Shown piece after piece: positions 19,291-27,701 of a stretch of DNA of 64,000 nt. This stretch comes from Bradyrhizobium iriomotense (lineage in GTDB: Bacteria; Pseudomonadota; Alphaproteobacteria; Rhizobiales; Xanthobacteraceae). Location of the stretch: contig NZ_JAFCLP010000003.1 of the NCBI RefSeq assembly GCF_018129405.1, positions 248,001 through 312,000 on the forward strand. The letters are read 5' to 3'. Both the position numbers and the translations under genes were made by a program. The notes below the pieces were generated by a model. It did no database searches, was not told the DNA's origin, and worked only from the letters and a program-made list of their open reading frames with translations. Every line of letters starts with the position of its first letter. Position 1 is the first letter of the stretch.

Positions 19291-19446
19291 CTAGAATACC
19301 GTCAAATATTTCAACAGCGACACCACGCCGATGATGATGACGATGACGCGCGCGATCTGCTTGGCGCGGCCGTCCATCGGCAGCATGTTGATGAGATAGA
19401 GCACGAGGATGACGACGAGAAAGGTGACGAGGACGCCGATCAGCAT
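19291..19446 (-). CDS. 51-residue membrane protein, Thivi_2564-like
   Basis: A small protein of 51 residues with two hydrophobic helices (residues 2-20 and 32-48) separated by the polar turn NMLPMDGRAKQ. The helix-(N)xxPMDGrxKxI-helix plan matches the small proteins annotated as Thivi_2564 family membrane protein; this is recalled from family appearance, not searched. AGGGGGG lies about 7 bases before the ATG. An exact EcfG-type promoter sits 40-65 bases upstream, so it is probably stress-induced. Convergent with csbD. Confidence 0.8.
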   Translation of the reverse strand: MLIGVLVTFLVVILVLYLINMLPMDGRAKQIARVIVIIIGVVSLLKYLTVF

Positions 19447-19486
19447 TGCAGGGACCCCCCTTCTGGCAAATTGCTAACGGTGTCCT

Positions 19487-19511
19487 AACGCCCGTCTCGC
19501 GCGCCGGTTCC
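19487..19511 (-). promoter_or_regulatory. EcfG-type general stress promoter of the 51-residue membrane protein
   Basis: On the minus strand GGAAC (19511-19507), 16-base spacer, CGTT (19490-19487). The implied start of transcription is near 19479, some 33 bases before the start codon. Confidence 0.8.
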
Positions 19512-19570
19512 ATCCCGGCAACCCATTGCAACTTCTAGTAAATGCGTATTTCTACCAGCAGGCTGGCTGC

Positions 19571-19601
19571 CTAAAACTTTACCCTTTTCCTCTCACATGC
19601 A
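19571..19601 (+). promoter_or_regulatory. Conserved upstream element of chemoreceptor 1
   Basis: CTAA followed by TTTACCCTTTTC and then ATGCA, placed about 140 bases before the start. A closely similar block precedes the tandem paralogue at 22006. It is probably the shared promoter; the sigma factor class is not clear. Confidence 0.4.
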
Positions 19602-19717
19602 GAAACCGTCTGGCCATGAGGCGCCAACGGCATGTGATTGCCGATTAATGGGCCCCTCCTTTTCGATTGTTGCCGGGGCGCCTTCACGAACTTCGATTTG
19701 GGAATTGGGGGACCTCG

Positions 19718-21811
19718 ATGCTGAATCGTCTGACCGTATCCGCGCTGCTCAAGGCGGTGATCGCGATCACGTCGGTCTGCGTGGTCGTTGCGCTCTCGCT
19801 CACCGCCTATGCCTCCTGGGACCGGCTGAAGACCGCCAACCGCATCTCGCAGATCGCCGACGCGTCCGCCGACCTGTTCAAGGCGATGCACAATCTGCGG
19901 ACCGACCGTGCGAGCACCAACCGGCTCCTCAACGCGACCGAGCCGATGGATGCCGAGATCGAGAAATATCTGCGCGCGATCCGGGACGCCGAGATGCCGG
20001 CGATGGCGCACGCGCTGGAGCTGCTGCCGACGATGGAGTTTCCGCAGTCCGGCACGCTGGTGCCGGAACTCGCGCGCCTTTACAAATCGGCGAGCGAGCA
20101 GCAGAAGCAGTTCTGGGAGGAGGTCGTCAAGCCCAAGGACCAGCGCCGCGCCGGCCTGCCGAAGGAATACATGGAGACGACGCAAGGCCTGCTCGACACG
20201 CTCGACAAGCTCTCGAACGTCCTGGCCGCGACCGTCAATCACCAGGACGCGGCGATCGACCAGCTGCTCTCGATCAAGCAGAATGCCTGGCTGCTCCGCA
20301 ACACCGCGGGCGAAGCGTCGCTGATCATCTCCCTCGGACTCAACAGCGGCCGGATCGCGCCGGAGGCGCGCCTCGCCTACACCCAATTCGTCGGCGGAAC
20401 GGCGGCGCTGTGGAAGGCGCTGGAATTGTCGGCCTCGGGCATGGAGCTGCCGCCGGCACTGTCGTCGGCCATGGCCGCGGCCAAGACCGCCTATTTCGAT
20501 CCGCAATATCTGGCCCTTCGCGATCGCCTGGCCAACACGCTCGCCAATGGCGAAAAGGCCGAAATCACCGCGAACCAGTGGACGCCGGTCACGGTGGGCC
20601 GCCTGTCCAGCGCGGTTACCGTCGCCGAGACAGCGCTCGACGCCGCCAAGAGCCATACGCTGGAACAGCGCGGTGGTGCGCTGCGCGCGCTGATCGTGCA
20701 GCTCGTGCTGCTCGCGCTCGCCCTCGCCCTTGCCGGCGGCGCGATCATGCTGGTCAGCCGCCGCGTCATCCGTCCGCTCAACACCATCCGCGACGCCATG
20801 CTCAAGGTTGCCGGCGGCGACCTCGCGGTCGACAGCGGCTATCTCGACCGCAAGGACGAGATCGGCGCGCTCGCCGGTGCGCTGGAAGCCTTCAAGCAAC
20901 AGGCGACCGACAAGCTCAAGATCGAGGCGCAGGAGCGCGAGCGCAATGCGGGTGCTTCCGCGCGCCAGCGCACGATCGAGGCCTATGTCGGCGAGTTCGA
21001 GGGCGTGGTCCGCAAGACGCTCGGCGAGCTCAGCGAAGCTTCCGGCGAGATGCGCAAGACCTCGGGCGACCTGTCCGCCGTGTCGCGCCAGACCAACGAC
21101 CGCGTGCAGGTCGCCGGCAAGGCCTCCAACGACGCCTCGATGAGCGTCGACAGCGTCGCCGCGGCGGCCGAAGAGCTCTCTGCCTCGATCAACGACATCA
21201 GCCAGCAGGCCGCGCATGCCGCCGGCATTGCCGGCCGCGCCGTGACCCAGGCGCGCGAGACAGACGGCACCGTGCAAGGTCTGGCAAAATCCGCCGGGCG
21301 CATCGGCGAGGTCGTCGGCCTCATCAACACCATCGCAGCGCAGACCAATCTGCTCGCGCTCAACGCCACGATCGAGGCCGCGCGCGCCGGCGATGCCGGC
21401 CGCGGCTTTGCCGTGGTCGCCTCCGAGGTCAAGTCGCTGGCAAGCCAGACCGCGAAGGCCACCGAGGAAATCTCCGAGCAGATCGCAGACATCCAGAAGG
21501 TCGCCGGCGACGCCATCAACGCGATCCAGACCATCGGCGGCATCATCGGCGAAGTGAACGAAGTGGCGACCGCCATTGCCGCCGCCGTGCAGGAGCAGGG
21601 CGCGGCGACGCAGGAGATCACACGCAGCACGCAATATGCGGCGCAGGGCACCAGGAACGTCTCGGACAACATCACCGGCGTCAAGGCCGACGCGGATGCC
21701 GCCGCTGCGGCCGCGGACAATGTGAAGCACGCCTCCGAGTTGCTGGAGAGCCAGAGCCGCCAGCTCGGCCACGAGGTCAGCGACTTCCTCGGCAAGATCC
21801 GCGCGGCGTAG
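19718..21811 (+). CDS. Methyl-accepting chemotaxis protein 1
   Basis: A 697-residue transmembrane chemoreceptor. TM1 is near residues 10-30. A long, mostly helical periplasmic sensor region spans to about 325, TM2 is near 330-350, and a HAMP domain follows (RRVIRPLNTIRDAML). The C-terminal signalling coiled coil has the highly conserved hairpin tip ([20 protein letters not shown]). No C-terminal CheR-binding pentapeptide is seen. GGGGG lies 6 bases before the ATG. It is a tandem paralogue of the next gene with a nearly identical signalling half; the ligand is unknown. Confidence 0.93.
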   Translation: MLNRLTVSALLKAVIAITSVCVVVALSLTAYASWDRLKTANRISQIADASADLFKAMHNLRTDRASTNRLLNATEPMDAEIEKYLRAIRDAEMPAMAHALELLPTMEFPQSGTLVPELARLYKSASEQQKQFWEEVVKPKDQRRAGLPKEYMETTQGLLDTLDKLSNVLAATVNHQDAAIDQLLSIKQNAWLLRNTAGEASLIISLGLNSGRIAPEARLAYTQFVGGTAALWKALELSASGMELPPALSSAMAAAKTAYFDPQYLALRDRLANTLANGEKAEITANQWTPVTVGRLSSAVTVAETALDAAKSHTLEQRGGALRALIVQLVLLALALALAGGAIMLVSRRVIRPLNTIRDAMLKVAGGDLAVDSGYLDRKDEIGALAGALEAFKQQATDKLKIEAQERERNAGASARQRTIEAYVGEFEGVVRKTLGELSEASGEMRKTSGDLSAVSRQTNDRVQVAGKASNDASMSVDSVAAAAEELSASINDISQQAAHAAGIAGRAVTQARETDGTVQGLAKSAGRIGEVVGLINTIAAQTNLLALNATIEAARAGDAGRGFAVVASEVKSLASQTAKATEEISEQIADIQKVAGDAINAIQTIGGIIGEVNEVATAIAAAVQEQGAATQEITRSTQYAAQGTRNVSDNITGVKADADAAAAAADNVKHASELLESQSRQLGHEVSDFLGKIRAA

Positions 21812-21849
21812 GGCTGGGCTTCACACACACAATCAGCCGCGCCACCTTC

Positions 21850-21969
21850 GTCGTCCTGGCGAAAGCCAGGACCCATAACCACCGGCCGTCGTAACAGGCA
21901 GGCTGGTGGTTGGCATGTGCCGCCACGCTCACATTCGGGGTAATGGGTCCTGGCCTTCGCCAGGACGAC
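21850..21969. repeat. Nested palindromic repeat, family A copy 2
   Basis: 27-base inverted arms at 21850-21876 and 21943-21969 around a 66-base core that contains a further AACCACC/GGTGGTT pair. It lies 39 bases after the first chemoreceptor gene, in a 343-base gap that also holds the leader of the second. Confidence 0.88.
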
Positions 21970-22005
21970 GATGGGGCGCCCGTAATTTTACGGCAAAGGC
22001 ACTGT

Positions 22006-22035
22006 CTAAGTTTTTACCCTTTTCGGGCCAAATGC
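22006..22035 (+). promoter_or_regulatory. Conserved upstream element of chemoreceptor 2
   Basis: CTAA, a T-rich stretch ending TTTACCCTTTTC, and ATGCA, about 143 bases before the start, match the block upstream of chemoreceptor 1 at 19571 in sequence and spacing. Confidence 0.4.
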
Positions 22036-22088
22036 ACGTCAAGCGCTTGCCATAGGCAGGTGTTGCTATCGCGTGCAACCCTTTGGTC

Positions 22089-22136
22089 TTTCGAAGTTCG
22101 TTGGGGGGCTGCCGTTCGGGGCCACGAACTTCGAAA
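22089..22136 (+). promoter_or_regulatory. 13-bp inverted repeat in the chemoreceptor 2 leader
   Basis: TTTCGAAGTTCGT (22089-22101) pairs perfectly with ACGAACTTCGAAA (22124-22136) across 22 bases, ending 18 bases before the start codon. The right arm, CACGAACTTCGA, also precedes chemoreceptor 1 at 19685-19696 with nearly the same distance to its start (33 against 32 bases). It could be an operator or an mRNA hairpin. Confidence 0.6.
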
Positions 22137-22154
22137 TGCGTACCGGGGTGTCCG

Positions 22155-24248
22155 ATGCTCAACCGCCTGACCGTATCCACGCTGCTGAAAGCGGTGATCC
22201 TCTCGACCGCGCTCGTTGTGGTCACCGGCTTCTCGATCAGCGCATGGAGTTCATGGACCCGGCTTCAGCAGGCAAACCGGATCGTTGCGGTTTCCGGCGC
22301 TTCGGCCGAAGTGTTCAAGGCGATGGCCAACATCCGGGCCGACCGCTCGACCAGCAGCCGCCAGCTCACCTCGGATGTCCAGTTGGACCAGGACATTGAG
22401 AAATATATCCGCGGAATCCGCGACATCCTGATGCCGGCGCTGGCGCGCACCGTCGAGATTCTTCCCTCGATCGGCTTGCCGCAGGGCGAAACGACGGTGT
22501 CCGACCTCGGCCGGCTGAACAAGGTGCTGCTTGAGAAGCAGGCGGAATTCTGGACCGAGGTTGCCAAGCCCAAGGCTTCGCGCCGCGCAGCTCTCGCCAA
22601 GGAATATACCGATACCGAGGATGGGCTGATGGCCATCCTCGAAAAGCTGGCGCCGATGCTCGGCGCGAGCGTCAATCATCAGGACGCGGTCATCGACCAG
22701 CTCCTGATGATCAAGCAGATGGCCTGGCTCCTGCGCCTGAGTGCCGGCGAGTCCTCGCTGATCGTCGGAAACGCACTCGGCACCGGCAAGATCACGCCCG
22801 AGCTTCAGCTCGCCTATACCAAGTTCGTTGGCGGCACCGATACGGCCTGGAATGCGATCGAGCTCGCCACGGTCGGCATGCAACTGCCGCCCGCGCTTGC
22901 CGCGGCCATGGCGAACGCCAAGACCGTCTATTTCGACCCGCAATACGCCACCACGCGCGACGGCATCATTGCCGCGGTCGCCAAGGGCGAGAAACCGTCG
23001 ATGACGGCCAACCAGTGGAGCCCCTATTCGGTCGGCCGCATGGCGAGCGCAATCAAGTTCGCCGACGCCGCGCTCGAGGCAGCCAAGGACCATTCCGCGG
23101 CCCAGCGTGCGACCGCGGTGCAGTCGCTGATCGTCAATATCGCCCTGCTCATCGCCGCGATCGTCCTGACCGGCGCCGCCATGCTGGCGGTCAGCCGCCG
23201 CGTGATCACGCCGCTGCACCGGATCCGCGACGCCATGCTCAAGGTTGCCGGCGGCGATCTCACCGTCGACAGCGGCTATCTGGACCGTCACGACGAGATC
23301 GGCTCGCTTGCGGGCGCGCTGGAGACGTTCAAGCAGCAGGCGATCGACAAGCTCAAGATCGAGGAACAGGAGCGCGAGCGCAACGCCGGCGCCGCCGCGC
23401 GCCAGCGCGCGATGGAGGCCTATGTCGGCGAGTTCGAGGGCGTGGTGCGCAAGTCGCTGGGCGAATTGAGCGAGGCCTCCGGCGAGATGCGCAAGACCTC
23501 GGGCGACCTCTCCGCGGTCTCGCGCCAGACCAATGAGCGCGTCGAGATCGCCGGCAAGGCGTCCAACGACGCCTCGATGAGCGTCGACAGCGTAGCCGCT
23601 GCCGCCGAAGAGCTCTCGGCCTCGATCAACGACATCAGCCAGCAGGCCGCGCATGCCGCGGGCATCGCCAGCCGGGCCGTCAGCCAGGCCCGCGAGACCG
23701 ACAGCACCGTCCAGGGGCTGGCGCAATCCGCCGGGCGCATCGGCGAGGTGGTCGGGCTGATCAACACGATTGCGGCGCAGACCAACCTGCTGGCGCTCAA
23801 CGCTACGATCGAGGCTGCGCGCGCCGGCGAGGCCGGCCGCGGCTTTGCTGTGGTTGCCTCCGAGGTGAAGTCGCTGGCGAGCCAGACCGCGAAGGCGACC
23901 GAGGAGATCTCCGAGCAGATCTCGGACATCCAGAAGGTCGCGGGCGATGCCATCAACGCAATCCAGGCGATCGGCGGCATCATCGGCGAGGTCAACGAGG
24001 TCGCCACCGCCATCGCCGCCGCCGTGCAGGAGCAGGGCGCGGCGACGCAGGAGATCACCCGCAGCACACAATATGCCGCGCAGGGCACTAAGAACGTCTC
24101 GGACAACATCACCGGGGTCAAGGCCGATGCCGACACCGCGGCCGGCGCGGCGGAGAACGTCAAGCAGGCCTCGGAGACGCTGGAGACGCAGAGTCGCCAA
24201 CTCGGTCAGCAGGTGAGTGATTTCCTCGGCAAGATTCGCGCGGCTTAG
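22155..24248 (+). CDS. Methyl-accepting chemotaxis protein 2 (tandem paralogue)
   Basis: A 697-residue chemoreceptor of exactly the same length and layout as its neighbour: TM1, helical periplasmic sensor, TM2 near 330-350, HAMP, then the signalling coiled coil with an unchanged hairpin tip. From the HAMP domain on the two differ at few positions, while the periplasmic halves have diverged widely. This suggests duplication followed by a change of ligand specificity. GGGGTG precedes the ATG. A family A repeat follows 26 bases after the stop. Confidence 0.93.
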   Translation: MLNRLTVSTLLKAVILSTALVVVTGFSISAWSSWTRLQQANRIVAVSGASAEVFKAMANIRADRSTSSRQLTSDVQLDQDIEKYIRGIRDILMPALARTVEILPSIGLPQGETTVSDLGRLNKVLLEKQAEFWTEVAKPKASRRAALAKEYTDTEDGLMAILEKLAPMLGASVNHQDAVIDQLLMIKQMAWLLRLSAGESSLIVGNALGTGKITPELQLAYTKFVGGTDTAWNAIELATVGMQLPPALAAAMANAKTVYFDPQYATTRDGIIAAVAKGEKPSMTANQWSPYSVGRMASAIKFADAALEAAKDHSAAQRATAVQSLIVNIALLIAAIVLTGAAMLAVSRRVITPLHRIRDAMLKVAGGDLTVDSGYLDRHDEIGSLAGALETFKQQAIDKLKIEEQERERNAGAAARQRAMEAYVGEFEGVVRKSLGELSEASGEMRKTSGDLSAVSRQTNERVEIAGKASNDASMSVDSVAAAAEELSASINDISQQAAHAAGIASRAVSQARETDSTVQGLAQSAGRIGEVVGLINTIAAQTNLLALNATIEAARAGEAGRGFAVVASEVKSLASQTAKATEEISEQISDIQKVAGDAINAIQAIGGIIGEVNEVATAIAAAVQEQGAATQEITRSTQYAAQGTKNVSDNITGVKADADTAAGAAENVKQASETLETQSRQLGQQVSDFLGKIRAA

Positions 24249-24273
24249 GGCACGCTGGGGCAACACATTCAAT

Positions 24274-24394
24274 GTCGTCCTGGCGAAAGCCAGGACCCAT
24301 AACCACCGGCCTCTGCAATGGGCAGGCTGGTGGTTATCTGCGTGCCGTCAAACTCGCATTTGGGGTAATGGGTCCTGGCTTTCGCCAGGACGAC
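24274..24394. repeat. Nested palindromic repeat, family A copy 3
   Basis: 27-base inverted arms at 24274-24300 and 24368-24394. The core is closely similar to that of copy 2 (AACCACCGGCC and GGCAGGCTGGTGGTT). It separates convergent genes and may end both transcripts. Confidence 0.88.
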
Positions 24395-24400
24395 AGGGGG

Positions 24401-25048
24401 CTACTCCTTCGCCACCACGGGCACCTGACGGAATTTGGCGCGCACCGATTCCGGCAGCGGCGAGAAATTCATCGCGACGCCGCGGCGGTCGTTGGCGTTG
24501 CGGCTCGCGACCACCAGGCCGCCGCTACCGGCGACGATGTCACCCTTGCGCAAGGTGGGGTCGTCCTCGACCTTGACCTGGGCAAGCCCCACCGGATCCT
24601 TGCCGTTGCAGCTGCAGCCCGCAACGATCTCGTTGCGGTAGCGGAACGCATTCGGCAGGTCGGAGTACGATTTCCCGCTCTCGGTCGTGGCGTCGTCGAT
24701 GTTGCTGCCATAGATCAGCGAGGTCTCGGAAGCCGGGCAGAAGCTTTTGCAGGATTGCACCTTGCTTTCGGTATCATTCCCTTGCGCCGGGAAATACCGG
24801 CCATCGCAGCCGCGCACGCAATAGGCCGCGCCGCCGCCATAGGCGGCCCGCTGCCGCGGCGCGTCGTAGCGCGGCATGTCGTCATTCGGGAACGGAGTGC
24901 GGATCTGTGGCGGCCGCGCACCGAACGCGCCGAACAGCGCCGAGAAAAAATCTTCGGCATGCGCTGGCGGCGCCAATCCTAGACCGGCGGAGATAGCGAC
25001 CAGAACTGCCGCACCGCCGGCCAGTTTGCCAATCAGGCGTCTCTTCAT
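24401..25048 (-). CDS. DUF2865 domain-containing exported protein
   Basis: A 215-residue protein with an N-terminal signal peptide (hydrophobic stretch ending near PPAHA). The conserved core is of the DUF2865 type: YCVRGCDGRYFP, then CKSFCPASETSLIYGS and a CSC pair, giving six cysteines that may form disulfides in the periplasm. The function is unknown. It starts 19 bases after the L,D-transpeptidase stop codon on the same strand, so it is probably cotranscribed with it under the stress promoter at 25890-25915, which suggests an envelope role. Confidence 0.88.
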   Translation of the reverse strand: MKRRLIGKLAGGAAVLVAISAGLGLAPPAHAEDFFSALFGAFGARPPQIRTPFPNDDMPRYDAPRQRAAYGGGAAYCVRGCDGRYFPAQGNDTESKVQSCKSFCPASETSLIYGSNIDDATTESGKSYSDLPNAFRYRNEIVAGCSCNGKDPVGLAQVKVEDDPTLRKGDIVAGSGGLVVASRNANDRRGVAMNFSPLPESVRAKFRQVPVVAKE

Positions 25049-25067
25049 ATCACCTCACTCAAACTCT

Positions 25068-25853
25068 TCAGTTCACGGCAGACGTCGAGATGTTCAAGGC
25101 CTGCCGGCCTGACGGCAGCGTCGCCGCCGCGGGGCGCTTGCGAACGGGATCGCCACCTTTCGCCATCAGCGGAGCGTTCTTCGGCAGCACGACGACCTTG
25201 GCGCCGACATTGACGCGGCTGAACAGGTCGGTAACGTCTTCGTTGGTCATGCGGATGCAGCCGGAGGAGACGAACTTGCCGATCGTGGTGGGATCGTTGG
25301 TGCCGTGGATGCGATACTCGCTCGATCCCAGATACATCGCGCGCGCGCCGAGCGGATTGCCGGGGCCACCGGCGACGAAGCGCGGCAGGTAGGGCTGGCG
25401 CGCGATCATCTCGGCGGGCGGATGCCAGTCCGGCCATTCCGCCTTGCGGCTGATGCTCTGGACGCCCGCCCAGGTAAAGCCCTCGCGGCCGACGCCGACG
25501 CCATAGCGGATCGCCCGGCCATTGCCGAGCACGTAATAGAGGTATGTATTGCCGGTATCGATCACGATCGTGCCGGCCGGCTCGCTGCGGTCGAAACTAA
25601 CGATCTGCTTGCGCAGCCGGTCGGGAAGCCGGGCATCCTCATCGGTCGCCTGCGCGTCGTCGTTCACATAGCCGCGCGAATAAGTCTGATCCTGCGGATA
25701 AGTATGCGGTTGCATCGGGACATAGCCAAACGTTTGCGCGCTCGCGGCTCCGAAGGGCACGACAAGCAGTGCGGCGGCGAAGGCAAAAGTGGTGATGGCG
25801 CGCGGCGAGACGCGGCGGCGGGCTGGAGAGACCATTGTCATGTGCTGCCCCAT
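25068..25853 (-). CDS. L,D-transpeptidase (YkuD/ErfK family)
   Basis: A 261-residue periplasmic enzyme that makes 3-3 peptidoglycan crosslinks or attaches proteins to the wall. A signal peptide runs to about AASAQ. The catalytic motif IHGTNDPTTIGKFVSSGCIR is near residue 185, with His, the conserved Ser-x-Gly and the nucleophilic Cys all intact, followed by MTNEDVTDLF. An exact EcfG-type promoter lies upstream on the same strand, so induction under general stress is likely. First gene of a pair with the DUF2865 gene. Confidence 0.93.
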   Translation of the reverse strand: MGQHMTMVSPARRRVSPRAITTFAFAAALLVVPFGAASAQTFGYVPMQPHTYPQDQTYSRGYVNDDAQATDEDARLPDRLRKQIVSFDRSEPAGTIVIDTGNTYLYYVLGNGRAIRYGVGVGREGFTWAGVQSISRKAEWPDWHPPAEMIARQPYLPRFVAGGPGNPLGARAMYLGSSEYRIHGTNDPTTIGKFVSSGCIRMTNEDVTDLFSRVNVGAKVVVLPKNAPLMAKGGDPVRKRPAAATLPSGRQALNISTSAVN

Positions 25854-25889
25854 TGGATGCGCGCATCAGGGTGATGCGGCTTGCCAACA

Positions 25890-25915
25890 AACGCAGCCGG
25901 AGCGACTCAAGTTCC
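25890..25915 (-). promoter_or_regulatory. EcfG-type general stress promoter of the L,D-transpeptidase
   Basis: On the minus strand GGAAC (25915-25911), 17-base spacer, CGTT (25893-25890), about 37 bases before the start codon. It is back to back with the plus-strand EcfG motif at 25975. Confidence 0.8.
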
Positions 25916-25974
25916 GCGCCTCATTGCGGCGGCCACGTCACAGTCAAGCGAGCGCAACTTCACGAAGCCGCGAT

Positions 25975-26000
25975 GGAACCTGGATGCCGCCTAGGACGTT
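25975..26000 (+). promoter_or_regulatory. EcfG-type general stress promoter of the AI-2E family gene
   Basis: GGAAC (25975-25979), 17-base spacer, CGTT (25997-26000), 50 bases before the GTG start at 26050. Confidence 0.8.
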
Positions 26001-26049
26001 GTGAGGTCATCAATGGGCGCGCGGAAGCTTTCCGTGCGGGAGAGGTATT

Positions 26050-27162
26050 GTGCGCGTCCTTCCCAGTGAGCGTCTGATTCCCGGCAGCGGCGAAGGTGAC
26101 CCGCTACCCGGCAGCCACGCCGAACTGCCGCCGGTCATCCGCCGCACCGAGTTCGTCGCCTTCGCGCTCGCCGGCCTGCTGCTGATCGCAGTGGTCGCGG
26201 TGCTCTACGTCGCCAAGGCGTTCTTCCTCCCCGTGGTCATGGCCTTTGTCATCGGCACCATGCTGTCTCCGGCGGCAACCTTCCTGGAAAACCGCAAGGT
26301 GCCGCGCGCCCTCGGCGCCGTCCTGATCGTGATTGCCGTGACCGCCGTGGTGACTTTCATCGTCGCCCTGATCGCCTCGCCCGTGATGGAGTGGAGCTCA
26401 CGCCTGCCGGAGCTCGGCGCACAGCTGAAGGACAAGCTGCACGTGTTCGACCGGCCGCTGGCGCTGTGGCGTGAGCTGCAAGCCATGCTCGGCGGCTCGG
26501 AGGGGCTGCCCAGCTTCCAGCTGCCGAAATTCGAATGGGTGCAGCCGACGCTTGAATTCCTCTCGCCCACCTTCACCGAATTCCTGCTGTTCTTCGTCAC
26601 GCTGATCCTGTTCATCGCGAGCTGGCGCGATCTGCGGCGGGCGTTGATCATGACGTTCAGCGACCGTGATGCGCGGCTGCGCACGCTGCGCATCCTCAAC
26701 GAGATCGAGGTCCATCTCGGCAATTACCTGCTGACGGTGACCGTCATCAATATCGGCGTCGGCATTGCCACCGGCCTCGTCTGCGCCGTGACCGGCATGC
26801 CCAACCCGGCCGGCCTCGGCGCACTTGCAGCAACCCTCAACTTCATCCCGATCATCGGACCGATCGCGATGTTCGCCGTGTTGGTCGTGGTGGGGCTGGT
26901 CGCCTTCCCGACCATCGGCGGCGGCCTGGCTGCCGCCATCGCCTTCGGCGGCATCACGTTCCTGGAAGGACATTTCGTCACGCCGACCATCATCGGCCGC
27001 CGCCTGGCGCTGAACGCGCTGGCGGTGCTGCTGGCGCTGGCGTTCTGGACCTGGCTGTGGGGGCCGATGGGTGCCTTCCTGTCGTCGCCGCTGCTCATCG
27101 TCGGGCTGATCCTGAAGGAACATCTGTTGCCGGAGGATGCGCCGCAGCTGCCGCAGGATTGA
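26050..27162 (+). CDS. AI-2E family transporter
   Basis: A 370-residue polytopic protein of the AI-2E transporter family (TqsA/YdiK/PerM type). About eight hydrophobic segments are seen, with the conserved GxxxGLxCAxxGxPNPxGLGALAATLNFIPIIGP region near residue 260. Members export small molecules or ions; the name does not prove transport of autoinducer 2. It starts at GTG behind GGGAGAGG. An EcfG motif upstream and the stress-linked neighbours suggest a role in stress physiology. Confidence 0.88.
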   Translation: MRVLPSERLIPGSGEGDPLPGSHAELPPVIRRTEFVAFALAGLLLIAVVAVLYVAKAFFLPVVMAFVIGTMLSPAATFLENRKVPRALGAVLIVIAVTAVVTFIVALIASPVMEWSSRLPELGAQLKDKLHVFDRPLALWRELQAMLGGSEGLPSFQLPKFEWVQPTLEFLSPTFTEFLLFFVTLILFIASWRDLRRALIMTFSDRDARLRTLRILNEIEVHLGNYLLTVTVINIGVGIATGLVCAVTGMPNPAGLGALAATLNFIPIIGPIAMFAVLVVVGLVAFPTIGGGLAAAIAFGGITFLEGHFVTPTIIGRRLALNALAVLLALAFWTWLWGPMGAFLSSPLLIVGLILKEHLLPEDAPQLPQD

Positions 27163-27178
27163 CGCGGTTTCCGCAATC

Positions 27179-27203
27179 GGAACTTACCCGAGGACGAAAC
27201 GTT
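27179..27203 (+). promoter_or_regulatory. EcfG-type general stress promoter of the DUF883 gene
   Basis: GGAAC (27179-27183), 16-base spacer, CGTT (27200-27203), starting 17 bases after the AI-2E gene's stop codon and 39 bases before the DUF883 gene's start. Confidence 0.8.
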
Positions 27204-27241
27204 TTCCGGCTATCTCAGCCGCAAACAGTTCGGAGCCCCAG

Positions 27242-27613
27242 ATGTCAACGAGCGATGCCGAAGCCGGGATGAGAGACTGGACCGACAAAGCCACCAGGGA
27301 ACGCCTCGAGAAGGATGTAGCAGCCGTGAAAAGCGATATCGCCGCCCTCACCGATCAGATCACCGACGCGCTCAACACCTTTGCCAATTCCACCAGCAGG
27401 CAGGCCAGGCGCGGCTACCGCCAGGCGCGCGAGAACATGGATTCCGCGATCGACGACATGTCGGAGCGCGGCAGCGCCATGATGGGCGCAGCGCAGGATG
27501 CCTATGGATCGATCGAGGAGACGCTGGAAGATGCGATCACGCAACGGCCGCTGGCGACCGTCGGGCTCGCGCTCGGCATCGGCTTCCTGATCGGACTAGC
27601 CTGGCGCCGGTAA
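27242..27613 (+). CDS. DUF883 (ElaB/YqjD-like) membrane-anchored protein
   Basis: A 123-residue protein. A long charged helical region (residues 10-95) is followed by one C-terminal transmembrane helix with the family signature RPLATVGLALGIGFLIGLAWRR. ElaB/YqjD proteins in E. coli are inner-membrane, ribosome-associated and made in stationary phase. The ATG at 27242 gives the standard length. It is preceded by an exact EcfG promoter and followed by a small membrane protein gene that probably shares its transcript. Confidence 0.9.
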   Translation: MSTSDAEAGMRDWTDKATRERLEKDVAAVKSDIAALTDQITDALNTFANSTSRQARRGYRQARENMDSAIDDMSERGSAMMGAAQDAYGSIEETLEDAITQRPLATVGLALGIGFLIGLAWRR

Positions 27614-27701
27614 GGATGCCGGCGAAGGTTGAGGCGGCGTTGCGGCGCCGCCGATGTCGGCTTGTGATGACCAGGCTTGTGGGGATCCGAGGAGCAAGGC
27701 C

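Noticed and set aside
19571-24272. Long minus-strand frames (733 and 673 codons) opposite the two chemoreceptor genes
   Set aside because: Both are the same shadow of paralogous sequence; their mutual similarity follows from the receptors.
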